This document shows positions 9,017 through 17,115 of a stretch of DNA of 64,000 bases, in pieces (the first letter of the stretch is position 1; every line of letters begins with the position of its first letter). The position numbers and the translations under genes are program-made. The notes under the pieces were generated by a model. That model did no database searches, was not told the DNA's origin, and was given only the letters and a program-made list of their open reading frames with translations. The stretch comes from Marinomonas spartinae (lineage in GTDB: Bacteria; Pseudomonadota; Gammaproteobacteria; Pseudomonadales; Marinomonadaceae): positions 310,001 through 374,000 of the forward strand of contig NZ_JAEMUI010000002.1 in NCBI RefSeq assembly GCF_016461715.1, given 5' to 3'.

Positions 9017-9867
9017 TGTTTCCTACCCCAATCGAAAAAAGATCATTACCTTTTAATATTAGTTACCGTGTCGCGGTTTGGATTGCCTTAATTTTATGGC
9101 TCCTACCTTTGATTGCAGTGTTATTAACCTCAGCGCGTTCTACGGCGGATTTAAATGCGGGAAATTACTGGGGGATTCCCACCCAGTGGATGCTTGTTCA
9201 GAACTATGAGCAAGTCTTTACGCAAACCCCCATGCTGCGTTATTTATTAAACTCCATCATTATTACGGTGCCCGCTGTGATTGGCGCGGTGTCATTGTCG
9301 ACATTAGCTGGATATTCCCTAGCGAAATTTAAGTTTCGTGGGCGTATGGGATTATTTGCGACTTTTATCGCTGGTAATTTTGTTCCCTTTCAAATTTTAA
9401 TGATACCTGTACGAGATTTAACCATTCATATGGGCTTGTATGATACCGCCAGTGGTTTGATTTTATTCCATATTGCCTTCCAAACAGGGTTTTGTACCTT
9501 GTTTATGCGCAACTTCATCGTGGGCTTGCCTGATGAATTGATCGAAGCGGCAAGGGTGGAAGGGGTGAGTGAGTGGAAGATTTTCCGCCATATCGTCTTA
9601 CCCTTGGTCAGGCCTGCGCTAGCAGCTTTGGCTGTGCTTATTTTTACCTTTGTTTGGAATGATTATTTTTGGGCCTTGGTCTTGGTGCAAAGCGATGATG
9701 TACGCCCGATTACCGCCGGTATCGCAGCCTTGAAAGGTCAGTGGATGGCATCCTGGCAGTTAATTTCGGCTGGCTCCATTGTTGCTGCATTGCCTCCGGT
9801 GATGTTGTTTTTTGCCATGCAACGACACTTTATTGCGGGTCTAACGCTCGGTGCAACGAAGGGGTAA
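9016..9867 (+). CDS. Carbohydrate ABC transporter permease, MalG/UgpE type
   Basis: The 283-residue inner-membrane protein has six hydrophobic segments. Its EAA loop reads EAARVEGVSEWKIFRHIVLPLVRPA, typical of the second permease in CUT1 importers. It overlaps the preceding gene by one base and the following alpha-galactosidase reading frame by one base (TAATG) if the earlier of two in-frame ATGs is used, which indicates translational coupling. It pairs with the upstream permease; the ATPase is encoded divergently and the binding protein is the last gene of the operon. Confidence 0.92.
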   Translation: MFPTPIEKRSLPFNISYRVAVWIALILWLLPLIAVLLTSARSTADLNAGNYWGIPTQWMLVQNYEQVFTQTPMLRYLLNSIIITVPAVIGAVSLSTLAGYSLAKFKFRGRMGLFATFIAGNFVPFQILMIPVRDLTIHMGLYDTASGLILFHIAFQTGFCTLFMRNFIVGLPDELIEAARVEGVSEWKIFRHIVLPLVRPALAALAVLIFTFVWNDYFWALVLVQSDDVRPITAGIAALKGQWMASWQLISAGSIVAALPPVMLFFAMQRHFIAGLTLGATKG

Positions 9868-9872
9868 TGGTG

Positions 9873-12014
9873 ATGAAAAATACACACGATATTGCTCTGT
9901 ATCGTCAGGATAGACAGAATCAAACGTTGGTGATTGCTTGCCCACAAGATGGCGCGCCAGAATTGCTTTACTTTGGACGAGCTTTACCAAAAGACACTCA
10001 CTTAAACAGTCTTTATTGGTCTCAGCAGCAAGCAACTCAGCAGGCATCCTTGGACGTACCCGCTTCAATGAGTTTGATTCCTGAAGCAGGCCGGGGTTGG
10101 TTGCAATCTCCAGGGGTAGAAGCCAGCGCAGTGGATCGGCCTGCTTGGGCAATGTGTTGGTCTCTGTCAAGCGTTCATCAGCAAGCGGATGGTTTTTTGA
10201 TTGAGTTGGAAGATACTCGGGCTCAGCTTGCTGTGGCATTGTCTATTGGTTTGCAATCATCTGGGCTGTTACGGCAACAGCTGACACTGACGAATCAGGG
10301 ACAAGCTAATATTACTGTTCATCGTCTTGCCTGCACCCTGCCAATTCCACCACATTTCACTCAGATGCTGAGTTTTTATGGCCGTTGGTGCCAAGAATTT
10401 CAGCAACAACGAAGTGAGTGGCAAAGTACCTGGTTGCAAGAGAACCGTCATGGTCGTAACTCTCATGCTAATTTTCCGAGTGTGATTCTTGGTGAGCAGG
10501 GTTTTAGTGAAGAACAGGGGGAGCTGATTGGCGCACACTTAGCGTGGAGTGGCAACCATCGGCTTAAAGCAGATTACACCATGGAAGGCCATCGGTATTT
10601 GCAAGCGGAGGCCCTCTATTTACCTGATGAGATCGTGCTAATTTCCAATCAATCGATCAGTACCCCAGAGTTATTAGCCAGTTACAGTCGTGCGGGACTC
10701 AATATGATGAGTCAGGTATTTCATCTGTATGCTAGGGAACGACTCGCGCTAAGCAAGCCCCGTCCGGTGCATATTAATACCTGGGAAGCTTTTTATTTTG
10801 ACCATGACATAACGCGTTTAAAGGCCCTCGCTGATAGTGCTGCTCATGTTGGTGTTGAACGCTATATCTTAGACGATGGATGGTTTCGAGGGCGCAGTAA
10901 TGATCAAGCAGCACTAGGGGATTGGTTTGTTGATCAGGAAAAATACCCTAACGGTCTGACGCCGTTAATCGATCATGTGAAAGGGCTGGGCATGGAGTTT
11001 GGTTTGTGGTTTGAGCCAGAAATGGTGAATCCCGATTCCGACCTTTATCGCTCCCATCCAGAGTGGGTTTTGCAACTGCCACAATACGATGCGGTTCTCG
11101 CTCGCCATCAACTGGTATTGAACTTAGCGAAACCAGAAGTGTATGACTACCTACGAGAACGCCTGTTTAGCTTATTAAAGGACTATCCAATTGATTACAT
11201 TAAATGGGATATGAACCGAGATTACACCCAGCCAGGTGGTGAGATCCGACCACAAGCTTATGAACAGGTTGTTGCTTTGTATCGTCTGCTTAGCGAATTA
11301 AATACTGCGTTTCCAGACTTAGAAATTGAAAGTTGCTCATCCGGTGGCGCTCGCGTGGATTTCGGTATTTTGAACTTTACTAAGCGTTTCTGGGCATCTG
11401 ACTGTAATGATGCTTTTGAGCGCCACAGTATTCAGCGAGGTTTTAGTTATTTTTTCCCGCCTGAAGTGATGGGCTCACACATCGGGCCGGATCAAAGTCA
11501 TACCACAAATCGCATCCACGATGTGGCGTTTCGTGCAGGTACCGCCATGTTGGGGCATTTGGGTATTGAGTGGAATTTGTTGGATGCTAATGCTGAGCAA
11601 AAAGCGACTATTGCCCGTTGGATCTCTCATTATAAAGCCTATCGTTCAGTTCTGCATTCAGGCCGTAATTGGCGTTTACCCAGTGCCGATGGTCGAGCGC
11701 AAGCTCAGTGGGCGTTGAGCGAGGATGGTCAAGAGGGTCTATTGGTTTATAGCCAATTGACGATGCCGAAACAGGCGCAAACCTTACCCGTTCGTTTACC
11801 CGGGCTAGAAGCTGAGCAGAACTATCAAATTAGTGTATTGGAACACAGTCCATTACCTGGGCACTTGATGAAAGCTTTACCTGCGTGGTGGAAAAACGAC
11901 CTTATTTTAAATGGCGCGACGTTAAGTCAATTAGGACTGCAACTACCAATATTGGATCCAGAATCCTTATTAATGCTGTCTATTCGCGCTGTATCCCGTT
12001 TGGAGGCTCAGTAA
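9873..12014 (+). CDS. Alpha-galactosidase, glycoside hydrolase family 36
   Basis: From ATG 9873 the protein has 713 residues, the usual GH36 size. An in-frame ATG at 9867 overlaps the previous stop, but the AAGGGG ribosome site fits 9873 better. An N-terminal beta-sandwich (to about residue 290) precedes the TIM barrel. Key motifs are DDGWFRGR, the nucleophile Asp446 in IKWDMNRD, CSSGGARVD, and the acid/base Asp510 in WASDCND. It should remove terminal alpha-linked galactose from compounds such as melibiose, raffinose or galactosylglycerols. No signal peptide is present, so it acts in the cytoplasm after uptake. Confidence 0.93.
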   Translation: MKNTHDIALYRQDRQNQTLVIACPQDGAPELLYFGRALPKDTHLNSLYWSQQQATQQASLDVPASMSLIPEAGRGWLQSPGVEASAVDRPAWAMCWSLSSVHQQADGFLIELEDTRAQLAVALSIGLQSSGLLRQQLTLTNQGQANITVHRLACTLPIPPHFTQMLSFYGRWCQEFQQQRSEWQSTWLQENRHGRNSHANFPSVILGEQGFSEEQGELIGAHLAWSGNHRLKADYTMEGHRYLQAEALYLPDEIVLISNQSISTPELLASYSRAGLNMMSQVFHLYARERLALSKPRPVHINTWEAFYFDHDITRLKALADSAAHVGVERYILDDGWFRGRSNDQAALGDWFVDQEKYPNGLTPLIDHVKGLGMEFGLWFEPEMVNPDSDLYRSHPEWVLQLPQYDAVLARHQLVLNLAKPEVYDYLRERLFSLLKDYPIDYIKWDMNRDYTQPGGEIRPQAYEQVVALYRLLSELNTAFPDLEIESCSSGGARVDFGILNFTKRFWASDCNDAFERHSIQRGFSYFFPPEVMGSHIGPDQSHTTNRIHDVAFRAGTAMLGHLGIEWNLLDANAEQKATIARWISHYKAYRSVLHSGRNWRLPSADGRAQAQWALSEDGQEGLLVYSQLTMPKQAQTLPVRLPGLEAEQNYQISVLEHSPLPGHLMKALPAWWKNDLILNGATLSQLGLQLPILDPESLLMLSIRAVSRLEAQ

Positions 12015-13778
12015 ATGACCGATTCTACGAAAGACAAAAAGGATAGCCAACCAGTCAATGGCGAGAAAAAACCACTCCGTAGCCAACAATGGTATGGCAA
12101 GTTAGATAAGGACGGTTTTATTCATCGCAGCTGGATGAAAAATCAAGGTTTGCCAGACCACAGTTTTGATGGTCGTCCTGTGATTGGTATTTGCAATTCT
12201 TGGAGTGAGTTGACGCCTTGTAATGCCCACCTTCGTGAATTGGCTGAGTACGTAAAACGTGGTGTATGGGAGGCAGGAGGAGTGCCCCTTGAATTCCCGG
12301 TAATGTCCCTTGGCGAAACACAAATGAAACCCACCGCCATGTTGTTTCGTAATTTGATGAGTATGGACGTGGAAGAATCCATGCGCGCCTATGGAATGGA
12401 CGGTGTGGTGCTTTTAGGTGGTTGTGACAAAACCACACCAGCGCAATTAATGGGCGCTTGCTCAGTGGATTTGCCGACCATTGTTGTCTCATCTGGCCCC
12501 ATGTTAAACGGTAAATATCGAGGCAAAGACATTGGCTCTGGCACGGATGTGTGGAAATTCAGCGAAGCAGTTCGTGGTGGAAAAATGAGCCTAGATGAAT
12601 TTATGAGAGCGGAATCCAGTATGTCTCGCTCCCGTGGTACCTGTATGACCATGGGCACTGCCTCGACCATGGCGTGTTTGGTGGAAGCACTGGGAATGTC
12701 CTTACCTGAAAATGGCACCTTGCCAGCTGTGGATGCGCGCCGTCAGGCATTGGCGCATTTAACTGGCGGTCGAATTGTTGAGATGGTCAAAGAAGATCTA
12801 AAACCCTCTGATATTTTGACGAAGGCGGCGTTTGAAAATGCCATTCGAGCCAATGCAGCCATTGGTGGCTCCACTAATGCAGTGGTGCACTTGCTCGCAA
12901 TCGCCGGTCGTTTGGGAGTGAAACTGACTCTCGATGACTGGGATCGCATCGGTGCCGAGATGCCTTGTTTGGTGGACCTAATGCCATCGGGTCGCTTTTT
13001 AATGGAAGATTTTCATTATGCTGGTGGTTTTCCTGCGTTGATTCAACGTTTAAGTCACCTGTTTGATATGTCGGCCAATACGGTCTGTGGCGCAAGTTTA
13101 GGCGAAATCACCTCTGCTGCAGAGTGTTTCAACGATGAGGTGATTCGTCCCCTTGATAAACCGCTGAGAAGCAATGCAGGGATTGCTGTTTTGCGGGGAA
13201 ATCTGTCACCGCAAGGGGCGATTATTAAACCCAGCGCAGCGACCCCCGAATTGTTACAGCACACAGGTAAAGCTGTGGTGTTTGAAAACATTGAGGACTA
13301 CAAAGCTCGTATCGATTCTCCTGAGTTAGCGGTCGACAAAGATTCCATTCTTGTTCTGAAAGGTTGTGGGCCAAAAGGCTACCCAGGTATGCCAGAGGTC
13401 GGCAACATGGCATTGCCCAGTAAATTATTAGAACAAGGTGTCACGGACATGGTGCGTATTAGTGATGCGCGTATGAGTGGTACTGCGTTTGGTACGGTGG
13501 TTTTGCATGTAGCACCGGAGTCGACCATGGGCGGGCCATTGGCCTTGGTTCAAAATGGCGATGAAATTACGTTAGATGTGGCAGGTCGTGGTCTGCATCT
13601 GCATATCAGTGCGGAGGAAATGGCGAGTCGCAAAGCCGCATGGCAACCAGAAGAGAGCCAATATCACCGTGGTTATGCCAAGTTGTACATTGATCATGTA
13701 ATGCAAGCGGATGAAGGTGCTGACTTGGATTTCTTAGTCGGCAATAGTGGCTCAAAAGTGAGTAGGGAGTCTCATTAA
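12015..13778 (+). CDS. IlvD/Edd-family sugar-acid dehydratase, probable galactonate (or arabinonate) dehydratase
   Basis: The 587-residue protein has the iron-sulfur dehydratase motifs with Cys69 (TPCNAH), Cys137 (GGCDKT) and Cys210 (GTCMTMGT). These spacings (68 and 73) match, as I recall them, the [2Fe-2S] ligands of rhizobial L-arabinonate dehydratase, which also accepts D-galactonate and D-fuconate. The conserved ILKGCGPKGYPGMPE region is also present. Branched-chain IlvD is possible in principle. However, the neighbours (alpha-galactosidase, SDR, DgoK, DgoA, lactonase) point to D-galactonate to 2-keto-3-deoxygalactonate. A GGAGG site lies 8 bases before the ATG. The next gene overlaps by one base. 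Confidence 0.85.
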   Translation: MTDSTKDKKDSQPVNGEKKPLRSQQWYGKLDKDGFIHRSWMKNQGLPDHSFDGRPVIGICNSWSELTPCNAHLRELAEYVKRGVWEAGGVPLEFPVMSLGETQMKPTAMLFRNLMSMDVEESMRAYGMDGVVLLGGCDKTTPAQLMGACSVDLPTIVVSSGPMLNGKYRGKDIGSGTDVWKFSEAVRGGKMSLDEFMRAESSMSRSRGTCMTMGTASTMACLVEALGMSLPENGTLPAVDARRQALAHLTGGRIVEMVKEDLKPSDILTKAAFENAIRANAAIGGSTNAVVHLLAIAGRLGVKLTLDDWDRIGAEMPCLVDLMPSGRFLMEDFHYAGGFPALIQRLSHLFDMSANTVCGASLGEITSAAECFNDEVIRPLDKPLRSNAGIAVLRGNLSPQGAIIKPSAATPELLQHTGKAVVFENIEDYKARIDSPELAVDKDSILVLKGCGPKGYPGMPEVGNMALPSKLLEQGVTDMVRISDARMSGTAFGTVVLHVAPESTMGGPLALVQNGDEITLDVAGRGLHLHISAEEMASRKAAWQPEESQYHRGYAKLYIDHVMQADEGADLDFLVGNSGSKVSRESH

Positions 13779-14584
13779 TGTCAAACAATAAAAATAATAA
13801 CCAGAACCATCTGAATTCGACTCAAGCTTATCCTCAGTACCCCAGTTTGTCGGGGCGTCATGCTTTGGTGACAGGGGGCGCATCGGGGATAGGTGAGGCA
13901 TTGGTTCGTGCGTTGGCGCAACAAGGTTGCTTGGTGAGCTTTTTTGATATTGATCAAATCGCAGGCAAAACCTTGTCGGAAGAGCTAAACGGCAAAGGGC
14001 TGAAAACACATTTTAGCAGAGTAGATTTAACGGACATTGAGACACTGAAAAGTACGATTATAGAGCGGATAGCCGATTGGGGAGCCATTCGTCTTCTCGT
14101 CAACAACGCCGCCAACGATCAGCGCCATAGTCTACAAGATTTTAGTTCAGAGCAGTTTGATCAATGTATGTCGGTCAATTTAAAGCCTCACTTCTTCACG
14201 GCTCAAGTGGTTGCTCCTGCCATGGCTGAAGCTGGGGGCGGTAGCATTATTAATATGAGTTCTAATTCTTGGATGTTGGGCTTGTCTGGTTACCCAGGTT
14301 ATGTCACGGCCAAAGCCGGGATTTCTGGTTTAACCAAAGGCTTGGCTCGAGAACTTGGCGGGCAAAAAATTCGGGTTAATACGGTTTTACCGGGTTGGGT
14401 GATGACGGAAAAACAAAAGCGTCTTTGGCTGACTCCAGAAGCAGAAGCAGAACTAATGGTTCAGCAAGCTCTTAAGGAAAAAATTGAGCCAGAAGATGTG
14501 GCGGATCTAGTATTGTTTTTGGGGTCTGACAACAGTCGTATGATTTCAGGACAAAGTCTTGTTGTCGACGGAGGGCGTTTGTGA
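13778..14584 (+). CDS. SDR-family dehydrogenase, probable galactose 1-dehydrogenase
   Basis: This 268-residue classical short-chain dehydrogenase has the cofactor motif TGGASGIG (32-39), NNAAN (109-113) and a catalytic Ser162-Tyr175-Lys179 arrangement. The C-terminus SGQSLVVDGG is typical. An aspartate at the end of the second strand (FFDID, residues 55-59) suggests NAD+ rather than NADP+. In this operon it most likely oxidises D-galactose to galactono-lactone, which the SMP-30-type enzyme would open. Fucose or arabinose dehydrogenase activity is an alternative. The N-terminal ~20 residues (Asn-rich) are an unusual extension. It overlaps both neighbours. Confidence 0.82.
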   Translation: MSNNKNNNQNHLNSTQAYPQYPSLSGRHALVTGGASGIGEALVRALAQQGCLVSFFDIDQIAGKTLSEELNGKGLKTHFSRVDLTDIETLKSTIIERIADWGAIRLLVNNAANDQRHSLQDFSSEQFDQCMSVNLKPHFFTAQVVAPAMAEAGGGSIINMSSNSWMLGLSGYPGYVTAKAGISGLTKGLARELGGQKIRVNTVLPGWVMTEKQKRLWLTPEAEAELMVQQALKEKIEPEDVADLVLFLGSDNSRMISGQSLVVDGGRL

Positions 14585-15570
14585 TGACACAGACTCGTCC
14601 AGTGTTTGACTCAGATCCTTTTGTGCCTTTGTGTATCGCTGTGGATTGGGGAACGACCAATTTACGTGCTTTTCTAATGGATCAAACTGGACATATTCAC
14701 GCCCAGAGAAGCAGTGATCGAGGCATGCTAACCCTCGATAGCGACGAGTTTGAATCTGTTTTACAGGATTTTTTAGGCGATTGGTTGCACCCTGATGTGC
14801 CTATTTATATGGCAGGCATGGTGGGCAGTCGTGGAGGCTGGCAAGAGGTACCTTACCAAGTTTGTCCTATGCAACTCGACACACTTGCTGATCACTTGTG
14901 TTGGCTTGATAGTCATTTGCCTTGTGAGGTAGCCATTGTACCAGGGCTTCAAGGGATTGGTATCAGTGGGCATTTCGATGTGATGCGCGGTGAGGAAACT
15001 CAGCTGTTAGGGGCGATGGATTGGCTGTATGAACAAGGTCAAGCGGATCAAGCTGTGTTGTGTTGTTTACCAGGCACCCATAGTAAATGGGTCCCCCTGT
15101 TGCAAGGGGAGGTAACTCAGTTTTCGACCAGTTTTTCGGGGGAAATGTTTGCGCGATTGAATAATGAATCCAGCTTGGTAAAGGGGCTACCTAAGCAGGA
15201 TTCCCTGAATAAAGAAGGCTTTCAACAAGGTCTATTAGCCAGTCAGCAAGCGGGTGGCTTATTGCATCATCTATTTAGTGTTCGCAGTGACTCTGTTTGT
15301 GGACGTTTACCAGCAGAGCAGGTGCGAGATTATCTCTCCGGCATCATTATCGGTCACGATGTGAACGATATGTTGGCTGCGCAACCGAAACCTATCAGCA
15401 GCGTGTTGATTGTTGGTAGCGAACATCTCTGCGAACGATATCAAGTCGCCCTGTCGTTTCATCAAGTAGCTTCTCAATGTTTGGACGCCAGTGAAGCGAG
15501 TATTCGTGGTTTAACACGCTTGGCTCGCCAGCAAGTGCGTCAGGAGCAACAAATAGGAGAAAAGAAGTAA
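14584..15570 (+). CDS. dgoK: 2-dehydro-3-deoxygalactonokinase
   Basis: The ATG at 14584 overlaps the SDR stop (TGATG) and gives 328 residues; a GTG one codon earlier is also in frame. The protein begins with the phosphate-binding loop IAVDWGTTNLRAFLMD and contains MAGMVGSRGGW, PGLQG and LPGTHSKWV, all hallmarks of DgoK. It phosphorylates 2-keto-3-deoxygalactonate to KDPGal in the cytoplasm. It lies directly before the aldolase that uses its product, with a one-base overlap. E. coli DgoK is somewhat shorter. Confidence 0.93.
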   Translation: MTQTRPVFDSDPFVPLCIAVDWGTTNLRAFLMDQTGHIHAQRSSDRGMLTLDSDEFESVLQDFLGDWLHPDVPIYMAGMVGSRGGWQEVPYQVCPMQLDTLADHLCWLDSHLPCEVAIVPGLQGIGISGHFDVMRGEETQLLGAMDWLYEQGQADQAVLCCLPGTHSKWVPLLQGEVTQFSTSFSGEMFARLNNESSLVKGLPKQDSLNKEGFQQGLLASQQAGGLLHHLFSVRSDSVCGRLPAEQVRDYLSGIIIGHDVNDMLAAQPKPISSVLIVGSEHLCERYQVALSFHQVASQCLDASEASIRGLTRLARQQVRQEQQIGEKK

Positions 15571-16214
15571 TGAACACATCTTTTAATGAGTTAATGACTG
15601 AGTTTCCTATGGTTGCCATTTTACGAGGCATTAAACCAGAAGAAGTGGTTGAGCATACTCAAGTGTTAATTGATTCTGGTTTTCGATTGATCGAAGTGCC
15701 ACTGAACTCGCCGGATGCCTTTACCAGCATTCGCTTATTGCAGCGTACTTTTGGTCAGCAGGCTTTGATTGGTGCGGGTACAGTTTTAACCATGACGCAA
15801 TTGACAGAGCTGGTGGCTACGGGCGCTAAGTTGATGGTCTGCCCCCATACGGATGTGGAATTGATTAAGGCCGCGAAAGTCGCAGGCTTGTATGCCATGC
15901 CTGGCTTTTTTACGGCGAGTGAAGCTTTTGCCGCACTTCATGCGGGGGCGGATGCCGTTAAATTATTTCCAGCGGAAGCTTTACCCAACATAAATGTCGT
16001 GAAGGCATTGGGTGCGGTTATTCCTCAGGATGTTTGGTTATGTCCTGTTGGCGGTGTGACACCAGATAATGTACCAGACTATTTTGCTGTTGGTGCAAAA
16101 GGGTTTGGTCTGGGGTCGGCTTTATACAAAAAAGGTCAATCTGTTGAGGTGACTAAAGCTAATGCCGATGCCTTTGTGGCAGCTTGGAACGATTATAGAC
16201 AGGCGTCTGCGTAA
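15570..16214 (+). CDS. dgoA: 2-dehydro-3-deoxy-6-phosphogalactonate aldolase
   Basis: The 214-residue class I aldolase belongs to the KDPG/KDPGal family. Glu42 in LIEVPLNSP and the Schiff-base Lys131 in GADAVKLFPAE are in place, and VGGVTPDN forms the phosphate-binding loop. The AVKLFPAE form and the position after dgoK favour DgoA over Eda. It splits KDPGal into pyruvate and glyceraldehyde 3-phosphate. Its ATG overlaps the dgoK stop by one base. Confidence 0.92.
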   Translation: MNTSFNELMTEFPMVAILRGIKPEEVVEHTQVLIDSGFRLIEVPLNSPDAFTSIRLLQRTFGQQALIGAGTVLTMTQLTELVATGAKLMVCPHTDVELIKAAKVAGLYAMPGFFTASEAFAALHAGADAVKLFPAEALPNINVVKALGAVIPQDVWLCPVGGVTPDNVPDYFAVGAKGFGLGSALYKKGQSVEVTKANADAFVAAWNDYRQASA

Positions 16215-16253
16215 GTGACCAGAGAAGAAAAGGTCATAACAAGGAGAATAATA

Positions 16254-17114
16254 ATGAAACAGATTAGTACCCAGCGTCATCAATTGGCAGAAGGGCCTTT
16301 TTGGAGTGAAGCGGAGCAAGCTTTGTATTGGGTCGACATTCCAGCCTGCCAAGTATGGTGTTGGCATCAAGAGGATGATCGATACGAGCATTGGACCTTG
16401 CCAAAGAAAGTGTCTGCGGTTTTCACCACACAAAGTGACCGGCTGTTAGTGGCAATGGCCGATGGTATTGCTTATTTGGATAAAACAACCGCAATGCTGG
16501 ATTACCTGTGTGATTTGGACAGTGATCTTCCTGGTAATCGTAGCAATGATGCCAAATGCGATCCTGATGGTGTGTTGTGGGTAGGTACGATGGATGATTT
16601 AGAGCAACAAATGACAGGGCGGTTATGGAAAATCACGCCAGCAGGCAAGAAAACATTAATGCTGGAAAACCTTGGTATTAGCAACACGTTCGCTTGGGAT
16701 GAAGGGCGTGGACGCTTGTACTTTGGTGACTCAATGACACGTCAAATTCACGCTTATCCTCACCCTGAGTTCTACGATGTACGAATGCAAAAGCCTTTTG
16801 TGGAAGTGAAAGAAGGGATCGGAAACGATGGTTCTTGTATTGATCTAGAAGGCTGTCTCTGGAATGCAAACTGGAATGGTTCTCGTATTGTGCGCTATAG
16901 CCCGGAAGGTGAGATGTTGCAGACTATAGAATTGCCTTTTGCCAAGCCGACCTCGTGTGTGTTTGGTGGGCCAGAAGGAAAAACCTTGTTTATCACATCC
17001 GCTAGCGTGGATACCCCCGCTGAGCAATTGGCAAATCAACCACTGTCAGGTCATGTGATAGCGATTGAAATGAATGTAGCTGGCGCGCCAAGTCAGCCAT
17101 TTGCGGGAGCATAA
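16254..17114 (+). CDS. SMP-30/gluconolactonase family sugar lactonase
   Basis: The ATG at 16254 has a clear AAGGAG site and gives 286 residues; an earlier in-frame GTG at 16215 has no such support. The start (LAEGPFWSEAEQALYWVDI) contains the metal-binding Glu of SMP-30 beta-propellers. NRSNDAKCDPDG, GISNTFAWD and GNDGSCIDLEG provide the other divalent-metal ligands. It should hydrolyse galactono-1,4- or 1,5-lactone to galactonate, linking the SDR step to the dehydratase step. It is in the middle of the operon, two bases before the next ATG. Confidence 0.88.
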   Translation: MKQISTQRHQLAEGPFWSEAEQALYWVDIPACQVWCWHQEDDRYEHWTLPKKVSAVFTTQSDRLLVAMADGIAYLDKTTAMLDYLCDLDSDLPGNRSNDAKCDPDGVLWVGTMDDLEQQMTGRLWKITPAGKKTLMLENLGISNTFAWDEGRGRLYFGDSMTRQIHAYPHPEFYDVRMQKPFVEVKEGIGNDGSCIDLEGCLWNANWNGSRIVRYSPEGEMLQTIELPFAKPTSCVFGGPEGKTLFITSASVDTPAEQLANQPLSGHVIAIEMNVAGAPSQPFAGA

Positions 17115-17115
17115 T

